64,000 bases of DNA, from NCBI RefSeq assembly GCF_036345995.1, contig NZ_CP107796.1, positions 868,001 to 932,000 of the forward strand, written 5' to 3'. Positions within the stretch are counted from its first letter, which is position 1; each line of letters starts with the position of its first letter. This DNA comes from Streptomyces sp. NBC_00557 (GTDB lineage Bacteria; Actinomycetota; Actinomycetes; Streptomycetales; Streptomycetaceae). The notes beneath the pieces are model-generated. The model was not told the origin of the DNA. It made no database searches and worked only from the letters and a program-made list of their open reading frames with translations. The position numbers were made by a program, and so were the translations under genes. Below are positions 24,674 to 32,337 of this stretch, one piece after another.

Positions 24674-25963
24674 TCAGCGCGGCGTCCGCTGCCGCAGGGC
24701 CGCACGCCATGCCGGCAGGCGGTCCTCCGTCACCGGTTCCGGGCGGCGGCCGCCGCTGGCGAAGAAGTCGGCCAGCGGCAGGATCGCGGCGCCGACGGTG
24801 ACCGCGTCCGGGCCCAGCCGGCCGAGGTCGATGGTCACCTTGTCCGCCGGGTGCCGCAGCGCGTACGCCGTGGCGTGCCGGCGTACGGCGGGCAGGAACC
24901 GGGCGCCCAGTTGGAGCCCCGCCCAGCCGCCGATGAGGATCCGCTCGGGCTGGAAGAGGTTGATCAGGTCGGAGAGCCCGGCGCCGAGGTACTCGGCCGT
25001 CTCCTCCAGGACGGCCAGCGCGACGGGGTCGGCCGCGGCGCCGTCGGCCGGATACGCGGCGGCGAGCATCGCGGTGAGCGCGGTCTCCTCGTCGGTGTCC
25101 TCGGGCGGCCGTCCGCCCTCCTCGCGCCAGCGGGCGAGCAGCGACTCGGCGCCCGCGTAGGCCTCCAGGCAGCCGGAGGCGCCGCACCGGCAGCGGCGGC
25201 CGCGCACCCGCACCGTCAGATGCCCCCACTCGACGGCCCGTCCGTGCTCCACCTCGGGAGTGACCACGCACGCGCCGACGCCGGAGCCGAAGAGCACGAC
25301 GACGGCGTTGCGGGCGCCGCGCCCCGCGCCGAACCACATCTCCGCCTGGCCCAGGGTCTTGGCGCCGTTGTCGATGAAGTACGGGATCTCGTCGGGGAGC
25401 CGGGAGGCCGAGCGGAGCAGCCGCTCCAGCGGGACCGCGTCCCAGCCGATGGTCTGCCCGTGGACGACGGCGCCCCGGTCCGGGGTGTGCTCGACGATGC
25501 CGGGCACGCCGACCCCGACGCCGAGCAGCCGGTCCGGTACGGCCTGTTCGGCGCCGAGCACCTCGGCGATACCGTCGCGGATGTGCCCGGCGATCACCTC
25601 GACGTCGTACCCCTGCGGGGTCAACGGGTGTTCGGTACGGGCGAGTTCGGTCAGGGCCAGGTCGAACAGCTCGACGCGGACGCGGGTCTCGCCGACGTCG
25701 ACGCCGATCAGCTGTCCGCTGTCGGGCGCCACGCGCAGCAGGGTGCGGGGCCGGCCGCCGTCGGAGTCGACGCTGCCGGCCTCCTCGACCAGGCCGTCCG
25801 CGACGAGGTCGGCGACGACGTTGCTGACCGAGCCGGAGCTCAGGCCGGTGGCCGGGCCCAGCTCGAAGCGGCTGAGGGGGCCGTCGAAGTACAGCTTCTG
25901 CAGCACGGCCGTACGGTTGCCCCGCCTGAGGTCGCGCACTGTACGACCGTTACGCCCCGCCAT
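24674..25963 (-). CDS. ROK-family transcriptional regulator
   Basis: The 429-residue protein has an N-terminal winged helix (TAVLQKLYFDGPLSRFELGPATGLSSGSVSNVVADLVADGLVEEAG) followed by a ROK sugar-binding/kinase-like domain: LIGVDVGETRVRVELFD, GVGVGVPGIV and the zinc motif GRRCRCGASGCLEAY (CxCGxxGCxE). Such proteins are usually sugar-responsive repressors such as XylR and NagC. A 9-bp-arm palindrome of the TTAG...CTAA type lies 76-98 bases upstream of ATG 25963 and is the likely operator. No sugar transporter is adjacent, so the regulon is unclear. Confidence 0.95.
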   Translation of the reverse strand: MAGRNGRTVRDLRRGNRTAVLQKLYFDGPLSRFELGPATGLSSGSVSNVVADLVADGLVEEAGSVDSDGGRPRTLLRVAPDSGQLIGVDVGETRVRVELFDLALTELARTEHPLTPQGYDVEVIAGHIRDGIAEVLGAEQAVPDRLLGVGVGVPGIVEHTPDRGAVVHGQTIGWDAVPLERLLRSASRLPDEIPYFIDNGAKTLGQAEMWFGAGRGARNAVVVLFGSGVGACVVTPEVEHGRAVEWGHLTVRVRGRRCRCGASGCLEAYAGAESLLARWREEGGRPPEDTDEETALTAMLAAAYPADGAAADPVALAVLEETAEYLGAGLSDLINLFQPERILIGGWAGLQLGARFLPAVRRHATAYALRHPADKVTIDLGRLGPDAVTVGAAILPLADFFASGGRRPEPVTEDRLPAWRAALRQRTPR

Positions 25964-26038
25964 ACGGCTCCCTTCACGAACCCTTCCCGACCTGCAACAT
26001 ACTCCTTCGGCCGAGCGAAAGGCGAGTTTCTCCCAACC

Positions 26039-26061
26039 CTTAGTTCACGATATGAGCTAAG
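26039..26061. promoter_or_regulatory. Candidate ROK/XylR-type operator
   Basis: Arms CTTAGTTCA (26039-26047) and TGAGCTAAG (26053-26061) form an inverted repeat with one mismatch and a five-base spacer. The TTAGTT...AACTAA pattern resembles operators of ROK-type XylR repressors. It sits upstream of the ROK gene, in AT-richer DNA, and 54 bases downstream of the convergent-side P450-reductase stop, so autoregulation is the simplest reading. Confidence 0.6.
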
Positions 26062-26114
26062 GAGGGGGCGGGGGGATGCCGCAAGGCTGGGGCGCGGCGG
26101 GGTCCGCGGGCCGC

Positions 26115-29100
26115 TCATCCTGCCGCGTACACGTCCTCCACATAGCGCCCGTCGGCCACCAGCGTGCCCAGCCACCGTTCGGCCGCCGCCGCGTCGGCGC
26201 ACGGCGTCCGCTCCCGGTACAGCGCGCGGAACGCCTCCCGCACGCCGGGTGCCATCCTCGCACCGTCGCCGCAGACGTACACCCGCGCCCCGGCGCCCAG
26301 CAGCTCCCAGACCTCGTCGGCCTCGGCGGCGATGCGGTGCTGGACGAAGATCGCGCCGTGCTCGGGCGCGGCGCTGAAGGCCGGGCGCAGCGAGACCGCG
26401 CCGGCCGCCTCGGCGGCCCGCAGTTCGCCGGCGTGCAGGAAGTCGGCGTCGGGGGCGTCACAGCCGAAGTACAGCAGCGCGGGCGGGAGTTCGGCGCCCG
26501 CGGCGCGGGCCATCACGCGGTCGGCGACGGCGCCGCGGAAGGGGGCGAGTCCCGTGCCGGCGGCGATCATCACGGCCGGTGCCGAGCCGTCGATCCGGAA
26601 GGCCTCGCGGCAGGGCTGGACGCGGGCGTACACGGTGTCGCCGGGCGTGAGGCTCGCGAGGTGGCCGGAGCCCGTGCCTCGGTAGCGGCCCCTTCCGGAG
26701 CGCGCGGGGGCGTCGAGGACGGAGACCATGAGGTCGACGTGTCCCGCGTCGACGGCCGGCGAGGACGACACCGAGTAGTGGCGGGGCCTGATCGGGGTCA
26801 GCAGTTCCAGCAGGAGCGGCCAGTCGAGGGCGCCGCGCAGGGCGGGGTGGTCCTCGGCGAGTTCGACCAGGGTGCGCGGGTCGTCGCCGGTCAGGGCGGC
26901 AAGAGCGGCGCGTTCGGGCGGGCAGGGGTCGGCCTCGGCGAGCAGGGCGCGCTGCCGGGCGTTCGGCCGTTCCTGCAACTCGACGTGATGGGTGAGGAGC
27001 TGCCGTACGGTCAGCGGGCGGTCGACGGCGAGCCCTCCCCCACGTGCGGCTCCGCTCGCGCGGGGGGACCCCCATCGGCGCGGGCGGGGGGCCCGGATGT
27101 CGAGGACCGTGTCCGGGTCGAGGCCGAACGCGGCGACGGCGCGGTCCACCAGGTCCGGGGCGTTGGCGGGCAGCACGGTCAGGTGGTCGGCGGTGCGGTA
27201 GGTGACGCCCTCGGGCAGGGCGATGCGCAGGAACCGCTTGGTGCGCGGGTGTCCGGGCGCGGTGAGGTCGTAGGCCTCGGTCACGGTCATCGGGACCAGA
27301 TCGTGACGGGCGGCCAGGGCGTCCAGCGGGCCGCCGGTCAGGGTGCGCACCTCGTACGCGGTCGTGGGCTCCTCGGCGGGGGCGGTGGCGTCGGGGTCGC
27401 CGTACTCCCTCAGCAGGGCGGTGCGCAGCCGGACCGTGAACTCCCTTACGGTACCGCTGAGATCGCCGGAGGCGTCGGCGGCGGCCCGGTCGGTCAGGCG
27501 GGTGGCGCCCAGTTCGGCGAGGCGGGCGTCGATGCGGGTGGGGACGTGCTGGTAGGTGGCGGCCCAGTTGCGGTCGCCGACGCCGAGGACGGCGTAGGTC
27601 ACGCCGGTCAGGTCGGGGGTGCCGTCGAGCCAGGCGGTGAAGGCGCGGGCGTCGTCGGTGGGCCGGCCGTTGTAGGAGGCGGCGGTGATGACGACGGCCC
27701 GGTCGGTGGGCAGTGCGTCCGCGTACGCGTCCAGGGCGGCGACCTCGGTGGCGCAGCCGACGGCGGCGGCCTCGTCGGCGAGCTGGGCGGCGAAGGCCCG
27801 GCAGGTGCCGTAGTTGCTGCCGTGCAGGACGAGGACGCCGGTGCCGGGGCGGACCCGGGCGGGGAGGGGGTCGGGGTCCGTGCCCTGGCCGGCCTGTGCG
27901 GGGATGCCGCCGGGCAGCGGGGCGTGCACGCGGTCGGCGGGGGTGCGCGGGGTGAGCGTGAGGGTGAAGCCCTCGGGCTTGAGGGTGAGGGTCTCCTTCA
28001 CGGTGAGCCGGTAGCCGGCGTGGTCGTGCAGCCGGTAGCGGTGCACCAGCATGGCGAGCAGCATGGTCGCCTCGTGCAGTGCGAACTGCCGTCCGATGCA
28101 GGCGCGTTCGCCGGTGCCGAAGGGCTTGAAGGCGTGCACCGGACGGGCCGCCTCGGCTGCGGCGGTGAACCGCTCGGGGTCGAACAGCTCCGGGTTGTCG
28201 CCCCAGACGGGCTGCCGGTGCAGCATCGGGGTGAGCACGGTGACGGCCTGGCCGGCCGCGAGCGGGATCCGGCCGCCGAGCAGGGTGTCCTCGCGGGCGT
28301 GCCGGCTGAAGGCGGCGGCCGTCGGCCACAGCCTGAGCGCCTCGTTGAGGACCTGGCGGGTGTAGGTGAGCCGGCCGATGTCGTCGTACGACGGCTCCGG
28401 GTCGGCGGTCCCGCCCCACAGCGCGTCGGCCTCGCGCTGCACCAGCCGCAGCACGGCCGGGTGCTTGGCGAGGTAGTACAGGGCGAAGGACATCGCGCCG
28501 GAGGTCGTCTCGTGGCCGGCGATCAGGAAGGTGATGACCTGGTTGCGGATGTTGGCGGCGTCCAGGGTGGTGCCGTCCGCGGGGTGCGGGGCGCTGAGCA
28601 TCAGACCGAGCAGGTCCTCGGCGCCGCTCTGGTCGGTGCCCGCACGGGAGGCGATGACCTCGTCCACGACCGCGGCGAGGTGGTCGGCGTCGGCCCGGAA
28701 GGCCGCGTCGGCGGCGGAGTGGTCTTCGCCCGGGGTGCGGGCGAGCCGGGTCATGCTCCACTCCAGGCAGCGCACCATCGACTCGACGAAGGGGTGCGGC
28801 TCGTCGCGCTCGAACGAGCCGAAGTCGTAGCCGAACCCGGCCAGGCCGATGGTGTCGAGGGTCATCCGGGTCATGTCGTCCGGCACGTTCACGGGCCGTC
28901 CGTCCCGGGCCGCGCGGTCCCAGGACTCGATGAGCCGGCGGGCCACCCCGAGCATCACCGGGTGGTAGGTGCGCATCGAGCCGAGCGCGAAGGCGGGCAT
29001 CAGGATGTCGTGCGCCTTGGCCCAGTTGGGCTCGTCGTTGTAGGCGGTGAACAGGCCGTCGGCGGCGAAGGAGCGCACGTTCTCCAGCGCGGGCCCGATG

Positions 29101-29327
29101 TGCTTGGCGAACCGCCGCTCGTCGGCGAGGTCCGCGACCAGGCCGGCGTCGGCGACGAACAGCACGTCCCGGCCGTGCAGTCGGCGCACGAGCACCGGGC
29201 CGTGGGCGCGCATCAGCTCCATGGCCTGCTGGATCGGCGTGCGCCCGGGGCCGGTGGCGCTGATGTCGACGACGGGGACGCCGGGCAGGGTGCCGGCCGG
29301 ACCGGGGTGCAGCGCGGTGGGGGGCAT
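26115..29327 (-). CDS. Self-sufficient cytochrome P450-P450 reductase fusion (CYP102/P450 BM3-type)
   Basis: The 1070-residue protein joins a heme domain to a full diflavin reductase. Heme domain: residues 1 to about 470, with AGHETTSG in the I-helix, ExxR in NEALRLWP and FGTGERACIG with Cys410. FMN domain: from about 500, VLVLHGSNYGTCRAFAAQLADEA and AASYNGRPTDDA. FAD/NADPH part: RHYSVSSSP (FAD), then MIAAGTGLAPFRGAV and YVCGDGARMAPGV. Such enzymes hydroxylate fatty acids with NADPH alone. Residues about 751-764 (SPRASGAARGGG) come from a palindromic DNA element inserted in frame. ATG 29327 is divergent from a PAS-LuxR regulator 231 bases away, which probably controls it. Confidence 0.96.
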   Translation of the reverse strand: MPPTALHPGPAGTLPGVPVVDISATGPGRTPIQQAMELMRAHGPVLVRRLHGRDVLFVADAGLVADLADERRFAKHIGPALENVRSFAADGLFTAYNDEPNWAKAHDILMPAFALGSMRTYHPVMLGVARRLIESWDRAARDGRPVNVPDDMTRMTLDTIGLAGFGYDFGSFERDEPHPFVESMVRCLEWSMTRLARTPGEDHSAADAAFRADADHLAAVVDEVIASRAGTDQSGAEDLLGLMLSAPHPADGTTLDAANIRNQVITFLIAGHETTSGAMSFALYYLAKHPAVLRLVQREADALWGGTADPEPSYDDIGRLTYTRQVLNEALRLWPTAAAFSRHAREDTLLGGRIPLAAGQAVTVLTPMLHRQPVWGDNPELFDPERFTAAAEAARPVHAFKPFGTGERACIGRQFALHEATMLLAMLVHRYRLHDHAGYRLTVKETLTLKPEGFTLTLTPRTPADRVHAPLPGGIPAQAGQGTDPDPLPARVRPGTGVLVLHGSNYGTCRAFAAQLADEAAAVGCATEVAALDAYADALPTDRAVVITAASYNGRPTDDARAFTAWLDGTPDLTGVTYAVLGVGDRNWAATYQHVPTRIDARLAELGATRLTDRAAADASGDLSGTVREFTVRLRTALLREYGDPDATAPAEEPTTAYEVRTLTGGPLDALAARHDLVPMTVTEAYDLTAPGHPRTKRFLRIALPEGVTYRTADHLTVLPANAPDLVDRAVAAFGLDPDTVLDIRAPRPRRWGSPRASGAARGGGLAVDRPLTVRQLLTHHVELQERPNARQRALLAEADPCPPERAALAALTGDDPRTLVELAEDHPALRGALDWPLLLELLTPIRPRHYSVSSSPAVDAGHVDLMVSVLDAPARSGRGRYRGTGSGHLASLTPGDTVYARVQPCREAFRIDGSAPAVMIAAGTGLAPFRGAVADRVMARAAGAELPPALLYFGCDAPDADFLHAGELRAAEAAGAVSLRPAFSAAPEHGAIFVQHRIAAEADEVWELLGAGARVYVCGDGARMAPGVREAFRALYRERTPCADAAAAERWLGTLVADGRYVEDVYAAG
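27036..27074. repeat. Palindromic repeat element inside the P450-reductase gene
   Basis: The stretch starts TCCCCCACGTGCGG and ends GCGGGGGGACCCCCA; its outer arms (TCCCCC and GGGGGGA) are inverted, with an inner GCGG/CCGC hairpin. On the coding strand it gives the residues GSPRASGAARGGG. I recall very similar palindromes scattered in Streptomyces genomes, often producing SPRA-type peptide inserts. It interrupts the FAD-domain connecting region without shifting frame. Whether the enzyme is still active cannot be told from the sequence. Confidence 0.6.
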
Positions 29328-29558
29328 GACGCGACAACTGCCTTTCGCGGTAACGGATTACTGCGTTCCAGGGTGCGCGGCCGACGGCGGTCGCCCACGC
29401 CGCGGCACTACACGATCGCGCAGTCGAAACTCGGCCGCGGGACTTGCGCGGAGCGCGGCGAACGGACTCGGGCGAACGCGCCGGGGCCCGGCCGATTTGC
29501 CGCTGACCTGGAGGTTCGTCTTGGATGAGGGAGTGGTGCGGCCCTTCGGGAGGTGGTC

Positions 29559-30200
29559 ATGGACCTGGGGCGGACCGACGGGGTCGTGTGGCGCAACCGA
29601 GCCCTGATGCTCTTCGACCGGGTGTCGGTGCCGGTGGCGGTGTGCGATGTGCACGGCCGGGTGCTGCTGGCCAATCCCGCGATGGCGGCGGAGTGCGGTA
29701 CGACACCGGGGCGGCTACGCGGCCAGGACGTCCTGGAGCTGTTCCGCCCGCAGGAGGCCGGGCAGGTGGAGCGGATCGCCGAGGCGCTGCGCCTGCGGCA
29801 CCGCTCGCGCTACCAGGTGTCGGTGCGCTGGCAGGTGTCCGGCGGCGCCGAGCGGTACGGCGAGCTGACGGCGGACCCGGTCAGCGACAACGTGGACGCG
29901 ACACCGGCCCTGCTGGTGATGCTGCGGACCCACGGCGAGTGCGCGCCGCCCGCCCCGGAGCCGGCCCGGGTCACGCCGGTCGAGGGCCGGGTGCTGGCCC
30001 TCCTGGCGGGCGGCGCCACCACGGCCGGCGCAGCCCGCGAACTGGGCCTGAGCAAGGACGGCGTCACCTACCACCTGCGGCGCCTGTCCGCCCGCTGGAA
30101 CACCGCCACCCGCACCGAACTGATCGCCCGTGCCTACGCGTTGGGCGTCCTGAGCCCGGGGGTGTGGCCCCCGGAGGCGAGGACGGCGGAGCAGGGCTGA
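29559..30200 (+). CDS. PAS-LuxR transcriptional regulator
   Basis: The 213-residue protein has an N-terminal PAS-like domain (RALMLFDRVSVPVAVCDVHGRVLLANPAMAAECGTTPGRLRGQDVLELF, residues 14-62) and a C-terminal LuxR/GerE helix-turn-helix (VTPVEGRVLALLAGGATTAGAARELGLSKDGVTYHLRRLSARWNTATRTELIARAYALGVLSPG). PAS-LuxR proteins of this size act as cluster-located activators. It is divergent from the CYP102-type gene and likely regulates it, possibly sensing a fatty acid. ATG 29559 follows GGGAGG; GTG 29553 is an alternative. Its 3' end is overlapped by 137 bases by the convergent DUF3626 frame. Confidence 0.9.
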   Translation: MDLGRTDGVVWRNRALMLFDRVSVPVAVCDVHGRVLLANPAMAAECGTTPGRLRGQDVLELFRPQEAGQVERIAEALRLRHRSRYQVSVRWQVSGGAERYGELTADPVSDNVDATPALLVMLRTHGECAPPAPEPARVTPVEGRVLALLAGGATTAGAARELGLSKDGVTYHLRRLSARWNTATRTELIARAYALGVLSPGVWPPEARTAEQG

Positions 30201-31212
30201 GAGAGCTCACGCCCGCCGCCCTCCCGTTAACACCGCAGCCGCCCCTCCCCGGCCACCCGGAACCTCGCCGTTGGCCTCCCCGGCCACCCCTCACGCCGCA
30301 CCCGCCCCCCTCCCCGGCCGCCCGGAACTCCTCGCCCGTGCCCTCCGTGGCCCGGTGTGCCGTCCCCGCGCCCTCGGGGGCGCCGAAGCGGGCCAGGATG
30401 TGCCAGACCATCTTCAGGTCCTGGAGGTCGTGGCGGCCGGTGCGGGCGGCGTCGCCGATGACGCGCGGGGTCAGCAGGCCTCGGTCGGCGATCAGCGCGC
30501 CGAGGTCGGTGTACTCGGGGCCCCGGTAGTCGGCGTGGCGGCGCAGTGCCGTGACGGTGAGCCGGTATCCGGGGTGCCACTCCAGCGGGACGGGCAGTTG
30601 CCGGGCCGCCGCCTCCACCGGGGTGCCCCGGTAGCTCGCGTCGAGGACCAGCGCCTCCGCGTCCCGGGCGAGCAGGACGCCGCCGTGCACATGGCTCTCG
30701 ATGTAGTCGTTGAGCGGGTCCTGCTGGTCGGCCTCCGCGAGCGCGATCAGCGGCATCGCGGAGGCCACGCCGAAGTCGGCGGGCTCGGCCGCGCTGTCCG
30801 GGTAACAGAACGTGACCCGGTCCATGACCGCTCCGGTGAGTCTGAGGTGCGAGGAGCCGAAGCGCGGGGCCGCGCCGACGACCTGGCGGCGGAAGTCCAG
30901 CGCGCCGTACAGCGGGCGCTCGGCCGGCGGCGCGTCGTCGTAGACGCCGCCGAAGATCCGGCTCTCCCAGCGGGTCCGGTCGCCGCCGGGGTGCGCGGTG
31001 AGGCCGCCGTTGCTGGTGCCGGTGACGTACTGCGAGTGGTACGCGCCGTCCCGGGCCAGCGCCTCGATGACGGGCAGTCCGCCGGACACCCGGTCGGGGT
31101 GGAAGTTCAGGGTGATGCGCAGGGCGGGGTCGAGTGGCGGGCCGCACAGCCCCGCGGCGACGTGGTTCAGCGCGCGCCGGGCACGCCGCGGCAGTCCCTG
31201 CCGGAAATCCAT
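30064..31212 (-). CDS. DUF3626-domain protein with run-on C-terminus
   Basis: From ATG 31212 (after GGGGAGGG) the conserved domain runs for about 290 residues: LRITLNFHPDRVSGGLPVIEALARDGAYHSQYVTGTSNGGLTAHPGGDRTRWESRIFGGVYDDAP, YGALDFRR, PRFGSSHLRL and HLEWHPGYRLTV-like segments typical of DUF3626, whose function is unknown. After about residue 290 the composition becomes Gly/Arg/Pro-rich (GGGCGVRGGRGGQRRGSGWPGRGGC) and the frame continues 137 bases into the LuxR gene. That tail is encoded by a repeat array at 30244-30340, so the native stop was probably lost by repeat expansion. Confidence 0.8.
   Translation of the reverse strand: MDFRQGLPRRARRALNHVAAGLCGPPLDPALRITLNFHPDRVSGGLPVIEALARDGAYHSQYVTGTSNGGLTAHPGGDRTRWESRIFGGVYDDAPPAERPLYGALDFRRQVVGAAPRFGSSHLRLTGAVMDRVTFCYPDSAAEPADFGVASAMPLIALAEADQQDPLNDYIESHVHGGVLLARDAEALVLDASYRGTPVEAAARQLPVPLEWHPGYRLTVTALRRHADYRGPEYTDLGALIADRGLLTPRVIGDAARTGRHDLQDLKMVWHILARFGAPEGAGTAHRATEGTGEEFRAAGEGGGCGVRGGRGGQRRGSGWPGRGGCGVNGRAAGVSSLSPAPPSSPPGATPPGSGRPTRRHGRSVRCGWRCSSGRTGAAGGR
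30244..30340. repeat. Short direct repeat (array D)
   Basis: Three copies beginning CCTCCCCGGCC start at 30244, 30275 and 30309 (spacing 31 and 34); the first and third also share CCCGGAAC about ten bases later. They occupy the space between the LuxR stop (30200) and the last recognisable DUF3626 codons, and code for the Gly/Arg-rich run-on tail of the DUF3626 frame. Confidence 0.7.
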
Positions 31213-31247
31213 TGGCCGACCCTCCCCTTTGCTGCCTACGCTAGCCG

Positions 31248-31271
31248 CCAACCTAGGATTATTAGGTTTGG
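31248..31271. promoter_or_regulatory. Inverted repeat in DUF3626/FBP divergent promoter
   Basis: CCAACCTA (31248-31255) and TTAGGTTTGG (31262-31271) are near-perfect inverted arms around a short AT-rich centre, in the 115-base gap between the divergent DUF3626 and FBP-domain genes. The position over both promoters suggests an operator; the regulator is unknown. Confidence 0.4.
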
Positions 31272-31327
31272 GACCATGGATCCCATGGGCCAAGGTTCGC
31301 GGCGTCGAATCCGAAAGGACTCCCCAC

Positions 31328-31822
31328 ATGAGATCGCTCACCGAGCAGGACATCCGCAACTGCTTTGTCAACTGCTCCAAGGGGGAGGCCAAGCGGCTGA
31401 CCGTGCCCCGGGACCTCGGCGAACGCCCGTGGGACGACCTGGACTTCCTCGGCTGGCGGGATCCCGGGGCGCCCGACCGCAGCTATCTGGTCACCGAACG
31501 GGACGGCCGGCTCGTCGGCGTCGCCCTGCGTTTCCAGACCTCGCAGCGCGGATTTCTGCACCGCAGCATGTGCTCGCTGTGCCTGACCACGCATCCCGGT
31601 GGCGGCGTGACGCTGATGACCGCGCGGAAGGCGGGGCCGGCGGGCCGTGAGGGCAACTCGGTCGGCGTGTACATGTGCACCGATCTGGCCTGCTCGCTGT
31701 ACGTGCGGGGCAAGAAGGTGCCGGAGTCCGGCACCCGGTTCGAGGAGAGCCTGACGACGGCGGAGCAGATCGCCCGCACGACGGGCAACCTGTCCGCGTT
31801 CATCGACAAGCTGTACGCCTGA
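31328..31822 (+). CDS. FBP-domain protein (elongation factor G-binding, FusB-like)
   Basis: The 164-residue protein has an N-terminal helical part (LTEQDIRNCFVNCSKGEAKRLTVP) and a C-terminal treble-clef zinc finger with Cys82, Cys85, Cys117 and Cys122 (MCSLC and CTDLAC), the FBP layout. In FusB the finger binds EF-G and frees ribosomes stalled by fusidic acid; actinobacterial relatives are uncharacterised but probably bind the ribosome or EF-G. AAAGGA precedes ATG 31328. It ends with LSAFIDKLYA, typical of the family. It is divergent from the DUF3626 gene. Confidence 0.9.
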   Translation: MRSLTEQDIRNCFVNCSKGEAKRLTVPRDLGERPWDDLDFLGWRDPGAPDRSYLVTERDGRLVGVALRFQTSQRGFLHRSMCSLCLTTHPGGGVTLMTARKAGPAGREGNSVGVYMCTDLACSLYVRGKKVPESGTRFEESLTTAEQIARTTGNLSAFIDKLYA

Positions 31823-32118
31823 CCTCCTGCGCCCACCGGCGAGTGCACACTCATGACACCGGCGGGGCCCAGGGCGAGCAGGGCGGCCTCTCGTCCCGGG
31901 GGTCGGCGGGCGTGCGGGCGGGGGCGAACACGCCGTACGCGCCCAGGCGCGGGCACCAAGTGGTCGGTGGCCGGTGCGGGTGGCCGAATCCGAACGGTGG
32001 CGACGGCGATGTCCCGGCCGTGCGCGGCGGCGTCCGGCGCGGCCGTGCCGGCGGCGAGCGGCAGGGGCAGCGGGCCGCGGGGCGCCGGCACGGACTCGGC
32101 GTGGCCGGGCAGCCGAGC
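31823..32118. other. Gene-free stretch between FBP protein and small reverse ORF
   Basis: About 300 bases without a convincing gene on either strand. The - strand is open from 32126 to 31851, but its Pro/Arg-rich composition, lack of its own ribosome site and lack of any recognisable motif suggest it is not real. It may be the frameshifted continuation of the small ORF at 32119-32205. Confidence 0.4.
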
Positions 32119-32205
32119 CTAGTCACCGGGTCGCCGTACAGGGCGTCGGCCGGGCAGATGGGCGTGCGCCTTCAGGAGCACCTCGACACCGTCGATGTTC
32201 CCCAT
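32119..32205 (-). CDS. Possible small or frameshifted protein
   Basis: ATG 32205 has a strong GGAGGAA site and starts MGNIDGVEVLLKAHAHLPG, but ends after 28 codons. Shifting to the next frame near codon 18 gives ADALYGDPVTRLG and leads into a long open but low-complexity frame to 31851. The first 18 residues look like real coding sequence. Either this is a small peptide gene or the 5' end of a longer gene broken by a one-base change. I recognise no family. Confidence 0.3.
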   Translation of the reverse strand: MGNIDGVEVLLKAHAHLPGRRPVRRPGD

Positions 32206-32273
32206 ACCGGTTCCTCCGCGGCGTTGTGACGTGGCGGTCCGCCCCTCACCGAGATCACTGCAGGAAGGCTTGC

Positions 32274-32288
32274 GGACAGTTCCTGTCC
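32274..32288. promoter_or_regulatory. Inverted repeat upstream of the exporter gene
   Basis: GGACAG (32274-32279) and CTGTCC (32283-32288) form a perfect inverted repeat with a three-base spacer, 50 bases before ATG 32338. This spacing suits an operator near the start of transcription. The regulator is unknown. Confidence 0.45.
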
Positions 32289-32337
32289 GAAATAGGCGCA
32301 CGTTCGACTCGTACGAGGAAGGGGAACAGGCCAAGGG

